From NCBI GenBank assembly GCA_942159475.1, contig OW804095.1:152324808-152388807 (forward strand): a DNA stretch of 64,000 nt. The letters run 5' to 3'. The DNA comes from Sthenelais limicola (taxonomy: Eukaryota; Annelida; Polychaeta; Phyllodocida; Sigalionidae). The notes under the pieces are model-generated. The model was given only the letters and a program-made list of their open reading frames with translations. It ran no database searches and was not told the origin of the DNA. The position numbers and the translations under genes were made by a program. This document shows positions 54,650 to 64,000 of this stretch, one piece after another (positions within the stretch are counted from its first letter, which is position 1; each line of letters starts with the position of its first letter).

Positions 54650-55225
54650 GTATTTTTTAAAAATAGATTAATTTCTCAAAATTCTCACAACGGGGTAATT
54701 CTCATTTCGAGATGCGAAAAGCAAATCGTACATCTACTAAAGTACAAAATAGAGGTCGCTAATCGTTACTTACATGAATAATGTCGAGGGGAAGAATACC
54801 AGGTCATTCTCAATCAATTCATGAGTGGTGGTGGGAAGAACGATGGTTAGGCCTGTGAGCCAGTAGGGGGCGTGGCGGATACATTTCGATGCAAATAAAA
54901 CCCAATTAATTAAAAGCTGGGGTTGAGTCAAAGACAAGGCCCCACTTTTACAACTTTGTTCAACTGCCTCTCTACCCTGTGGATATTGAGATGTTAGGTG
55001 TTAAGGTATCTGGAGCACATCAGGTACAGTACAACATGTTGGTCATGTTGACACATGTGGCAGTCACTAAGGTACAGCTCTTAGGAGCAGCTCAGGAGTA
55101 ACTCAGGAGCAACTTAGGTTAGATGGGAGTAGCTCCATGAGTAACCCCTGCTAGAGGGGGAACTGGTGGTTGGTGGGGGGGCCTTCAGCAGTAAACCCAT
55201 ACTTCTTCCATATTTCTACCTATGT
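54650..55225. other. no recognised feature
   Basis: Anonymous sequence. Confidence 0.4.
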
Positions 55226-55461
55226 GGGTGAAATCGTCAGAAAATGTACAATTCGCCTTCACTAATCCAATCGAATAACCCACATTTAAGACAAAAATAA
55301 GGTTCACAACACAGTTCAATATAACCAAAAACACTGCTTAAATCAGGGTAATATCAAATATACTAATATTCTACCTAGTATTAACCATTTTTCAGTATAA
55401 TTTAGCCAAATTTACTAATTGTGTTGATCTGCCAACTGAACACTTTCAGAAGATTTGACCC
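55226..55461 (+). mobile_element. family A MITE, diverged copy
   Basis: GGGTGAAATCGTCAGAAAA to 'cactttcagaagatttgacc', colinear with family A. Confidence 0.8.
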
Positions 55462-55661
55462 TTACCCTTCTTATTCACCTTTTCTCCTGTAGTTCCTCTC
55501 CCTAACCCTTCCCAAAATCACCCACCTTTGCCTTCTACAGAAGTGTCTTTGCCTAATTCCTTGTGTTCCTCTTGATCCCTACCCCCACAAACCTTCTTAT
55601 GTTTCCCAGGTACCCATATTATATCAGGTTTTGGGCGCTTTTTTCGTTCTCTGCATCTGTA

Positions 55662-55866
55662 GGGCCCCGTTGCATAAGAAATTGATACCTAAGATTTTCC
55701 TTTCTTAGCTACATTTCCTTGCTACTCAGCTGGTAAGAAGTCTGTAGGGAAGGAAGGTGCTATACAGTGCTAAAGTGTGTTCCTAGAGTGGAAATGTCCT
55801 GCCTAAGCATGGGAAAATAGCGTAGCAAGGAACATGTTAAGTAAGGATTTGTTATGCAACAGGCCC
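55662..55866. mobile_element. MITE with GGGCC..GTTGCATAA ends
   Basis: Left GGGCCCCGTTGCATAAGAAA; right TTGTTATGCAACAGGCCC. 'ccttgctac' / 'gtagcaagg' pair inside. 205 bp, single copy in this window. Confidence 0.75.
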
Positions 55867-55949
55867 AAGCTTATTTCCTCCCTGGATTGCTATTACATTC
55901 AATTCAATTTAAATCAATTCAAAAGTTCTTTATTGCTGATGTTGGTTAC

Positions 55950-56296
55950 AATAGGGGAATTGCATGTCTGACTGCGTATGTCTACTGCAGTGCATGTTGG
56001 GATGGATTCTGATGAAATTTGACATACACATATTTGACATTTCTATCGAAAATTGCAAGAATGTTTTCACCAATATCAGTGCTTATGTAAATGATCTATG
56101 AAAACCAAATGCATGATGGGAAATATGGGCACTTGGGTCATGGGAACATGTATAACACTTAGATATTGACATTGGAGCACTGATAAATATTCCATGCTGA
56201 ATATGACATGTTTTCTACAGATTTTAGACTGTACCATTACTCCCATAATTCCATGCAAATCAAGATTCAAGATGGCGGCTATGTAACTCCCCTATT
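55950..56296 (-). mobile_element. family B MITE, complete copy
   Basis: Inverted relative to 44637: begins AATAGGGGAATTGCATG, ends 'agattcaagatggcggctat' and ACTCCCCTATT. Confidence 0.85.
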
Positions 56297-57139
56297 GGTT
56301 GATCATCGCTGACTTTTTTCAACTTCTAGTTATTGTTCTCTTTATTACCTTCGTAGTCCCTATAAAATTCTACTTGCGATATTAATGTTAAATATTGATC
56401 GTTATTTCGGCCAAAATTAGGAAAACTTCAATTGCCCAGAAACTGATTAACCTATTTTTCATTTTGGAAATAAAAAGATATCAATAATAGTAATAATATT
56501 CTCCTTATTTCAAATTCTGGTGAATAAAAAAACAAGCACAACATTTTCAGCTTATAAAAGGCGAAAAACAAAAATATATATATATATATATATGAATCTT
56601 ACAAATATAGTTTGCTTCTTCAACTTTACATTTGCATAATAGTTAAGTCACTTAAGAGTCAGTAAACTCCCAAATATTATGAGAAACTTCTTTGCTATTA
56701 TTCAAATGTAATCCCCCTAATATTTAGTGAGTTTTGCCCATTTAAAGGAGGAGGGAAAAAGTAGTTCCAGAGTTTAACACTCCATTCAAGGTGCCACTGC
56801 GTGCCTACGTCACAAGGTATCGAAATCTTGAAATGAACTTGCAATGTACATAACACACTAGTCGGGAGAGATGTACATTTCTGGCGATACTTGGTGATGT
56901 CACACAGCACACTCAGTGCCCTCTTGTGCTAAACAGACCTTTCAACTAAACTTCTGCAATTGGCGCCTGTAAGTGACTATAAGTTAGACATAAATGAAGG
57001 GGGAAAAAAGGGACTTGGATGTTGTATCTATGGCTCCATGAAGTTTGTTGTCCTAAAAGTGATCATGAACGGCTTTACTGACCCTTTAAATAAACCTTTC
57101 CAAGTGCTTGGTTTAACAAGTGCTTGGTTTTAGCGCTAA
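56297..57139. other. anonymous, with (TA)n at 56573-56593
   Basis: AT-rich. Apart from the TA microsatellite nothing recurs and no coding frame stands out. Confidence 0.45.
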
Positions 57140-57337
57140 GATCATTATTTCTAAAAATGTATAATAAAGGTTAATTTAAACATAACAGTGTACCCCTATC
57201 GTCAATGACGACTGGGGAATTGTTCACTGTACATGGATTATGTAAAACATCAGAGAACATGGAGACCTCCCTTTAGTTGGAGAACCGTCAGCGATAAAAT
57301 GTCGACAATAAAAGTTTCTAAATCTAAATCTAAATCT
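57140..57337 (+). mobile_element. LINE/SINE 3'-end fragment with (TAAATC)n tail
   Basis: 'gtgtacccctatcgtcaatg' through 'aataaaagtttctaaatct' then three to four TAAATC units. A microsatellite-like tail right after AATAAA is typical for 3' ends of CR1/L2-type elements. Confidence 0.45.
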
Positions 57338-57867
57338 AACAGATGACTCCCAGCACTCGTACAGGACCACACACGTGCACGTTAGACCCTCTTAACACTT
57401 TACCCCATCCTCCAATTCACCCCCTTACCCTCCATGGGGGGCACATGTGGAGGACACTCTGGAGAAGGAAGGGGTATAGAGATGTGCCAGGTGTTACTGG
57501 AGGCCCAGGTAAAAGCCTCGGTGTCACCTGAGGCGAGATCTTCTAGCTTCTTCCTTCCTCCGTCACGTCTCCCCTCTCCTGTCAATTGCTCATCCATTTT
57601 TTGAACATCTTCCCAAACACTGTTGATCCTTTCCTTGTGTGCTCCCATATTCTTGGTCTTGACATACTTTTCTTTCCGACCATTTTATCCCCTTTTTCGA
57701 TTGAATCGGCCTCATCCTCCCCTAATCTTTCTTCTTGTTGTTCCCACTCTTGTTCCTCATTCCTCTTTCGTTTCATTTCTCTCCTCCTCATTTTCTCATT
57801 CTCGTTTTTCCCCCTCCTGTTATCTATCGCCCTGCCACTCCTCTTCCTTCTCATCTCTGGTCAATAT

Positions 57868-58122
57868 AACTCTTCTTCTTCTTCCTCCTCTTCCTCCTCT
57901 TCCTCCTCTTCCTCCTCTTCCTCCTCTTCCTCCTCTTCCTCCTCTTCCTCCTCTTCCTCCTCTTCCTCCTCTTCCTCCTCTTCCTCCTCTTCCTCCTCTT
58001 CCTCCTCTTCCTCCTCTTCCTCCTCTTCCTCCTCTTCCTCCTCTTCCTCCTCTTCCTCCTCTTCCTCCTCTTCCTCCTCTTCCTCCTCTTCCTCCTCTTC
58101 CTCCTCTTCCTCCTCCTCCTCC

Positions 58123-58154
<32 letters not shown>

Positions 58155-58330
58155 TTCCTCCTCTTCCTCCTCTTCCTCCTCTTCCTCCTCTTCCTCCTCT
58201 TCCTCCTCTTCCTCCTCTTCCTCCTCTTCCTCCTCTTCCTCCTCTTCCTCCTCTTCCTCCTCTTCCTCCTCTTCCTTCTCTTCCTCCTCTTCCTTCTCTT
58301 CCTTCTCTTCCTCCTCTTCCTCCTCCCCTT
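57868..58330. repeat. (TTCCTCCTC)n satellite, about 50 units
   Basis: Nearly perfect 9-bp repeat with a few unit-length changes. Poly-Ser, Pro/Leu and Arg/Lys frames on the two strands are artefacts. Confidence 0.98.
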
Positions 58331-59475
58331 CATTTATCTTTCTTCTCCTTCTCTTCCTTCCTTCCCTCCCACAACGTATCCGGAGAAATGGGCAATGGGG
58401 AAATGGAGAAGGATCATGATCACAAGAACTTTCAAGAACTTTTATCCATATTATGATTTAGTATCATCTACATCGTTTAAATCAACACGGCCGATTATCT
58501 ATTGCTAAAATATAAAAAGAGGAAAATGAACGCATTTTCTTATCAATTTATTTAGTCAAAGAAACTCTAATCATGAATGAAATTTCAACAAGGCCCCTGA
58601 GGATTAAGTACAGCCACTTTTCCACACAACTTACCCAGATATAAATCAATGTGGTCATGGACTTAAATTACCTTATAGCTGTATAACTGCTGTCAGAAAA
58701 ATTGAAATTTGCTATTTTGTGGTCTATTCATTACCAACCCCGGTCAAGATTCGGGATTTTGAGGTAGGGTTATTATAGCATAGATAGGTATGTTGCAGTT
58801 TTTTTTCACTCAGCTTGCAAAGAAAAATTTTGTAAAATTGACAAGCCTAAATTGTCTAATTTTGAGTTAAAGTTGTCTCATTCAGCCAGACATTCGTGAT
58901 CTGAAGCATACATCTCTGTGTGTTGCGTTGATTAATTTCTCGCCCAACTACTGACCCTGAATTATTACGAAGAATGGCCCGCATTTCTTCAATGTACTGT
59001 AACTAGTCTGTATCAATCATGATCTATCTTTATTTCTTCATTTCTAATATTAAAATCTGTCATTGATCATAAAACACTAAGGATCAAAGAAACAAAGAAT
59101 TGGATCGATTTAATCTGAGGATGCAACTTTAAATGAACACAGCCATGAATCTATTGCTTACATCTGGAAGAACTTAATGAACGAATTTAACAATCGACTT
59201 ATATAGTCACAGCAGGTCTAATCGTGAATGAAATTTCAACAAGGACATTGGCAATTAAACACTTCCTCACAATTTACCAAGATAAATGTCTGAATACTTA
59301 GAACCACTAATAAGACCTTACATTACAAGTAGACATATTAGCCCCAGGAGTGAGACCCCAAGGTGAATGCAGTCAGTGTACATGAGGTATTTAGCAAGGT
59401 GTGCTATTACCCGGCACTTGTTGCTATACATAGGCATTGGTTGGGGTAATGTAGTGTGGTACATTACACTGAGAA
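58331..59475. other. anonymous, with a dispersed direct repeat
   Basis: A segment with 'tgaatgaaatttcaacaagg' followed by 'gcaattaa/ggattaa' and 'aacttacc/aatttacc' occurs at about 58567-58655 and again at 59217-59290, suggesting an old local duplication or two copies of one element. No gene is seen. Confidence 0.45.
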
Positions 59476-59525
59476 CACCAACCCCGGCCCCATAGATTAT
59501 ATGATCTATTGGGCCGGGGTTGGTG
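59476..59525. repeat. 22-bp-stem perfect-type hairpin
   Basis: CACCAACCCCGGCCCCATAG plus AT pairs with ATCTATTGGGCCGGGGTTGG plus TG (one C/T mismatch) around a 6-base loop. Confidence 0.85.
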
Positions 59526-59631
59526 GCCTGTGGGGGCCATTTAGCATATATATATATTACCTGTACCTATTGGACATAGGGGGTAACAGGCCAGGTGGGT
59601 GTGGGGGGTGGGTAATGGGCTCTGCCCCACC

Positions 59632-59706
59632 AATAGGGGACTTGCGTAGCCGCCATCTTGATTCTTGACTCTCATGGAATTATGGGAGTTGTATGTCAGT
59701 GTAAAA
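59632..59706 (+). mobile_element. family B MITE, left end only
   Basis: AATAGGGGACTTGCGTAGCC, 'gccatcttgattcttgac', 'catggaattatggga', then the similarity stops. Confidence 0.7.
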
Positions 59707-59794
59707 CGACAAACAAGAGGCGCTAGGCCGAGGTTGTTTTGTCCCCAATCTGAAAGGATATCTATGTGAAATAAGAAAAGTCCCAAATATCCAA

Positions 59795-59902
59795 GGTTTT
59801 TCCTTTTTGGAATATCCTTTGCCTTTTTGGAATATCCGTTTCCTTTATGGAATCTCCTTTTCCTTTTTGGAGTGTCCTTTTCCTTTTTGGAATATCCACT
59901 GT
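59795..59902 (+). repeat. 20-bp tandem repeat (5 units)
   Basis: Unit 'tttcctttttggaatatcct' with single substitutions. Confidence 0.9.
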
Positions 59903-60536
59903 CTTAGGCTATTCTCAGACTTTCCACCCAAATGTACCATGGCATGATGCATTCTTAAGCCAACATGTATAACTGCAATGAAACAATATGGGAGAGGGAG
60001 GATGAGAGGGAGGTAGAGGGTGAGAGGGAGAAAGAGAAAGGAAGAGAAGGCAGCATGGCAGGGAAGGAGACAAGCTGTGGTCTAGTTGCTATGGTGACTA
60101 TTGGTCAGTGATTACTCATGCATGCAGCTGGAAGCCAAACACAGTGGCCATATGTTACATAACAGATGTTTGTGTAGGTTTGTGTGCTGATGTCCCCTTT
60201 GGTACAGAGACAAAAGGAATGTACCAGGGTTGAAATAGTCACCCGATCTGGAAATAGGGATCCCTGCAGGAGGACATGGCTTTTTATGCAGGAGAAACAG
60301 GAAAAAGGTGCAGGGATATACTTTTCTGGGGTGGATATCTCAGGGAAATAGTCAAATCTGCCCAGAAATAGGAAGGGAGGATTTGGAAAAGAATTTATAT
60401 TATGTGAAATAGCTTGTACCAAATAAGACTGTACCGATTTTGTCATTGGTACAAATGTCTACTTTGGGACACAACAGAGGGCATCTGCTTTGCAGACCTC
60501 GAGATACTTTCACAACGGTAATAATGTACTAATAGT
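59903..60536. other. no recognised feature
   Basis: GA-rich around 59990-60070. A 113-codon minus frame (60105-60446) has no recognisable domain. Confidence 0.4.
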
Positions 60537-60603
60537 TAGTGGATACTTTAGTACTGTGTTAGTGCGTTGTGTTGGTGCATTGTGATTGCTAAATCTCCCA
60601 ATT
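60537..60603 (+). repeat. repeat G, third copy
   Basis: 'gtgcgttgtgttggtgcatt' and 'gattgctaaatctccc', matching 15536-15594. Confidence 0.6.
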
Positions 60604-60656
60604 ATGTAGAGTCACCTGAGATATACAGACAGAACTACCCAGAATTTGAGGCGGGA

Positions 60657-60720
60657 GTGAATATTCACTGATGACGGTCAAGGGGTGGTAGCCCCGCGAC
60701 CGTCATTGGTGAATATTCAC
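60657..60720. repeat. 23-bp-stem hairpin
   Basis: GTGAATATTCACTGATGACGGTC (in two parts) pairs with the mirror at 60698-60720. Both mismatches are of the G-U type. The loop of 18 contains GGGG/CCCC. Confidence 0.85.
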
Positions 60721-61260
60721 GACGGCGAGAATCCAAGGGTTGTTCTGTGTTTATTTCACCCCGCACACTAAAATAATGCTAAATTAACATGATCTACAGC
60801 GATTTTGAGCAATAAATTGTTAAATAATTAGTTCTTTAGCTTGATTCACTTTGAAAACATGGCTCCGAAGAAGGGCCGGAACTGGTGAAGATCAGAAAAC
60901 ATGCATGCGCACAGTGGACCAAAAACCAGGTCAGCCGTGTATTTCCTGCGGGCAATATCCATCAGTTACTGAACAGCTAAACAAGATACAGAGCCTATGT
61001 TATCTCTATGGACTGAGCATATCCAGGGTGAAATAAAGCGTCTTGATCAACTGTATCAGGAGAATATTTCAGATATTTGGATTCACTTCACAAATGGATT
61101 TTGATAACCTCCGGATCTGACTATTTGGAACATAAAATGGAAAATCCAACAGACACATTCATTTTCGCCAGAAAGTTATGGATGAGGTGAATTATTACAT
61201 TATCTCCTGCTTGTTTAGAATGGACCAAGAGAGGGACGCTTCATCTGTATGCTTGAGATT
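60721..61260. other. no recognised feature
   Basis: Anonymous sequence. Confidence 0.4.
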
Positions 61261-61610
61261 AATAGGGGGATTTGCATAGCCGCCATTTTGAATCTTGATT
61301 TGCACGGAATTATGGGACTAATGGTACAGGCTAAAGTCTATAGAAAACATGCATGTTCAGCATGTGATATTTATCAGTGCTCTAATGTCAATATCCATGT
61401 GTTATACATGTTTCCGTGACACAAGACCTCATCTTTCCCATCATGCATTTGATTTCCATAGATCATTTATAACAGCTATGATATTAGTGGAAACACTCTT
61501 ACAATTTATGGTAACAATCTTGCCAAATATATGTATGTCAGATTTCATCGGAATCCATCCCAGGGTGCACTGTAATAGACATGCGCAGTGGCACATGCAA
61601 ATCCCCTATT
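61261..61610 (+). mobile_element. family B MITE, complete copy
   Basis: AATAGGGGGATTTGCATAGC to GCAAATCCCCTATT, 350 bp, same body as 44637-44982. Confidence 0.9.
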
Positions 61611-62005
61611 GGGAATAAGTTTCCTAGCTTGGCTTTTATGCAATAGATTCTTCCATGAATGGTCTTTCGTTAAACCAAAAATGCCAAAAGAAGTAAGGAG
61701 GAGGAGGCTTTTTATTGAGAACCAAGTGACTTATAATTTGTCCTGGTTCTCCAAGAGGTAAGAGTGTGTTTTTACTGGTGCTTTATGCATTGTGACAATA
61801 AAGGACCTATTTCTCGCCGTGATGTATCGGCAAGTGGTCTGCCCTGGTTGTAATAATGATAAATATAAGTTACACAAGAGACTATGCGCATATACACCAA
61901 CAGGCAAACTTCTGTATATATATTACATCTAACTCTTCTTCAATGGAGCTGCCTTTTTGTTTTTGTATTTCATTTAAGGCAGGCGTATGACAAGTCCCAG
62001 ATTTG

Positions 62006-62060
62006 GGCTCGTAACAGGCTCGTAACAGGCTCGTAGAGGCCTCGTAGCAGGCTCGTAGCT
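62006..62060 (+). repeat. 13-bp-like repeat 'ggctcgtaaca' (4-5 units)
   Basis: Units 'ggctcgtaaca', 'ggctcgtagag', 'gcctcgtagca', 'ggctcgtagct'. A 24-bp doublet ('gttagactagaccagcaaa') follows at 62130-62172. Confidence 0.85.
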
Positions 62061-62179
62061 GTTCAGTATATATATATGATATTCGTGAAAGGATCCTTGC
62101 AATTTTCAATTACCATGTTGCTAAATTTCTGTTAGACTAGACCAGCAAACAAGTTAGACTAGACCAGCAAAAGGTTCAT

Positions 62180-62885
62180 CCTTGAGCTGAGATATGATGC
62201 CTTTTGTGAGTATTAAACACCAATGTGCACAGATATTTGTCAAAGATCCTCCTCCAAGCAACGAGGGATCTATTTCTCACCAGTTAATTACATGTATACT
62301 CATAATAAACCTTTATCAAAAACAAGTGATCAGTTTACGTTTCTTTATTTATATCTGGTTCATGTAGAAGATTGCGTTTCCATGTAAAGTTCGAGAGGGA
62401 GGGAAAGTAGGAGAAAGAGGAAGGGGAGACAGAAAATATGAAATCCCTATCCCATATATGACTGGTCACTCCATGTAATACTGTTGGTCCCTTTAACACC
62501 TTTGCTTATTTCTCAACTTGCCACTTTAATTCACACATGGTCTACCCTTTAATTCACACCTAAACGCCATCCCCTCCCCCTCCCAGCCATTACCAGCATG
62601 ATTCTGATCCCATCTGCTCATATCAGAATCACAGATTCTTCACACTGATATCCAGGATGAGAGGACCCAAGATGTGTTAAAAGTATTAAGTTAGGTAAGC
62701 CAGATTGCTACGGCTATAGCAAGAGTCAGAGAGTGAAAGAGAGAAAGAGAGATTGGGGTAATGGGTGAAAGGCAAGGGAGGGAGGGAGGCACAGAGCTGG
62801 AAGGCAAGGGAGGGATAGAGCCACAATGTCAGTGTGCACCCAACCCTGACTGGGTAAGGGTGAGGGTTATTACGTAATAACTAGA
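62180..62885. other. no recognised feature
   Basis: Anonymous sequence with GA-rich patches. Confidence 0.4.
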
Positions 62886-62900
62886 GGGGGGGGGGGGGGG
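62886..62900. repeat. poly-G run (15 G)
   Basis: Homopolymer. Confidence 0.9.
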
Positions 62901-63131
62901 CAATATGGTGCAGGGAGCATGTGCCAGAGTGGAGTGGAGTATGGTGGAGGTGAGAAATGGGTGGTGCATGGGCGGAGCAGAAATGTATGACTGATCAAGT
63001 GGAATAGATAAGGCAGGCTCGCCTGATGTCATATCTAAGCTCACACACAGCTCACAAAGATTATCAGATTAGAGTGATTGGCACTTTTGGGTACAAAACA
63101 ATTAGATTGATGATAACATCAATCTAAAAAT

Positions 63132-63214
63132 TATATGTGTGTCAGACCTGAACTGAATCTATCCCAGCATGCACTGACATTTATCCATGCGCAGTGGCAC
63201 ATGCAAATCCCTTT
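63132..63214 (+). mobile_element. family B MITE, right end
   Basis: 'atcccagcatgcactgacat', 'atgcgcagtggcacatgcaa' and 'atccctt' match the right end of family B. Just downstream 'atgcatagccatcg' hints at a second, very decayed left end. Confidence 0.6.
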
Positions 63215-63627
63215 AGCGGATATATGCATAGCCATCGTATTGAACTATAACCCGCAAGGAATCTCGTAAATTTTTGATATTGATATTGAAAACTTTTTAT
63301 TGCTACTAAGTAGCCATATGAAGGGGGGTATTCTCCGGCATTTGGGAGGTGTTCCGGCCCCATATATGATGTTACATTTGTTTTAGCAGAGTAACAATAC
63401 CGTCTCAGTCATAGACTGGCGATGGTTCTCCACAAAATTCAGTTTCAGTTTCCAATTACAGTTTTTAAGGTAATGATGTGCCGTAAGTTTAACATTAGAA
63501 TTTGCTCGATGATAATATCAATGATGGTACAGGGTTTTAACATATGACTACTACATTCGTATAAGTGAGGTAATACAGTTGTTTACATTTCAGTACTTAA
63601 TTTACATAACGCGTATTCAGGAGGGCT

Positions 63628-64000
63628 TCACATACTAGGTTCATTATATGAAATAATCGTCGTGCCAAATATAGGTCGACATGGCTTGAGACTTAAATAG
63701 TTTTGGTTCAAGAATTCGGTGGGCCACCATAGGTAATCTATTCCAAGATGTTGTGATTCTGTTAAAAACTGACTTTTTTTGATTTGTTCGGTTTTCGGAA
63801 TGATTTGTTTTAATATTTTTCTTCCATTTTCAAAATTTCTTGTGTTTATTTGCCTTAGATCTATGTTTATTGGGTTTTGGGCGCTACGGTGGCCGGCCTG
63901 AAGTAGATGAAGCCTTCTACGGTACTTCAAGGGCAGGAGTCTTTTGTTTACATGTATTTCATCAACATTTGTGCGTGGTGGTAACCTATATACAGTTCTC
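63628..64000 (-). pseudogene. CR1-like LINE ORF2, C-terminal fragment running off the window
   Basis: The minus frame is open from the window edge: 'VYRLPPRTNVDEIHVNKR', 'LLPLKYRRRLHLLQAGHRS', 'NPINIDLRQINTRNFENGR', 'ILKQIIPKTEQIKKSQF'. This is the arrangement of the region after the reverse transcriptase in CR1-group ORF2 proteins (LPLK.RR..H motif, TR motif, K.S near the end). The usual 'W..LP' segment appears as 'WWPTEFLNQNY'. It differs from both other LINEs here. The upstream part lies outside the window, so intactness is unknown. Confidence 0.75.

Noticed and set aside
57586..58456. 277-residue poly-Ser and Pro/Leu ORFs and a Lys/Arg ORF
   Set aside because: Produced by the (TTCCTCCTC)n satellite, open in several frames on both strands.
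60105..60446. 113-residue minus-strand ORF
   Set aside because: No domain, no splice or promoter context, composition similar to neighbouring non-coding DNA.

Overview
This looks like non-coding chromosomal DNA from an animal, most likely a marine invertebrate. It has no prokaryotic gene layout, operons or convincing multi-exon gene, but it is dense with non-LTR retrotransposon pieces, short inverted-repeat elements (MITE-like), fold-back DNA, minisatellites and simple repeats. The phylum cannot be fixed from this window. The only long, uninterrupted, well-conserved reading frames belong to one retrotransposon at about 48.26-54.42 kb.

That retrotransposon is the centre of interest. It carries, in order on the + strand: an ORF1 with an L1-ORF1p/RRM-like region followed by a NADAR domain (the YbiA-like ADP-ribose N-glycosidase fold); a separate SGNH/GDSL-hydrolase ORF; and a 949-residue APE-endonuclease/reverse-transcriptase ORF of the CR1/L2/Jockey type. 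The spacer before the last ORF and the 3' UTR hold at least seven copies of a recurrent stem-loop whose outer stem changes by paired substitutions. The copy seems 5'-truncated and lies in antisense orientation inside an older repeat (here element X), which supplies the first ATG of ORF1. Two other LINE C-terminal remnants lie at 14.37-15.30 kb and at the right edge (63.63-64.00 kb, minus).

Layout. 0-2.9 kb: anonymous sequence and a 69-bp minisatellite. 2.9-8.4 kb: a 5.5-kb fold-back element with about 1-kb inverted arms enclosing 31-bp minisatellites. 8.7-12.8 kb: several MITEs, including a tandem pair rich in GCGC. 14.4-15.3 kb: LINE remnant. 15.8-24 kb: MITE families A-D and a 78-bp satellite with a 7-unit higher-order repeat (18.1-19.25 kb). 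24.2 kb: a degenerate hammerhead-like motif. 25-26.3 kb: purine/pyrimidine tracts. 27-33 kb: nested MITEs and element X. 33.5-36 kb: low-complexity and CpG-rich DNA, the likeliest place for a host 5' exon, though unproven. 36.6-40.75 kb: a 4.1-kb minisatellite. 41-48 kb: repeats plus an unrecognised coding fragment split by a MITE and one possible host exon at 46.1 kb. 48.3-54.4 kb: the NADAR/SGNH retrotransposon. 54.4-64 kb: MITEs, a 9-bp satellite, hairpins and a LINE tail.

Family letters A-G, X and Y are labels local to this report. Family A (235 bp, ends GGGTCAG/CTGACCC) has about 20 copies in both orientations with 4-bp A/T-rich target duplications, in at least four sequence subfamilies.
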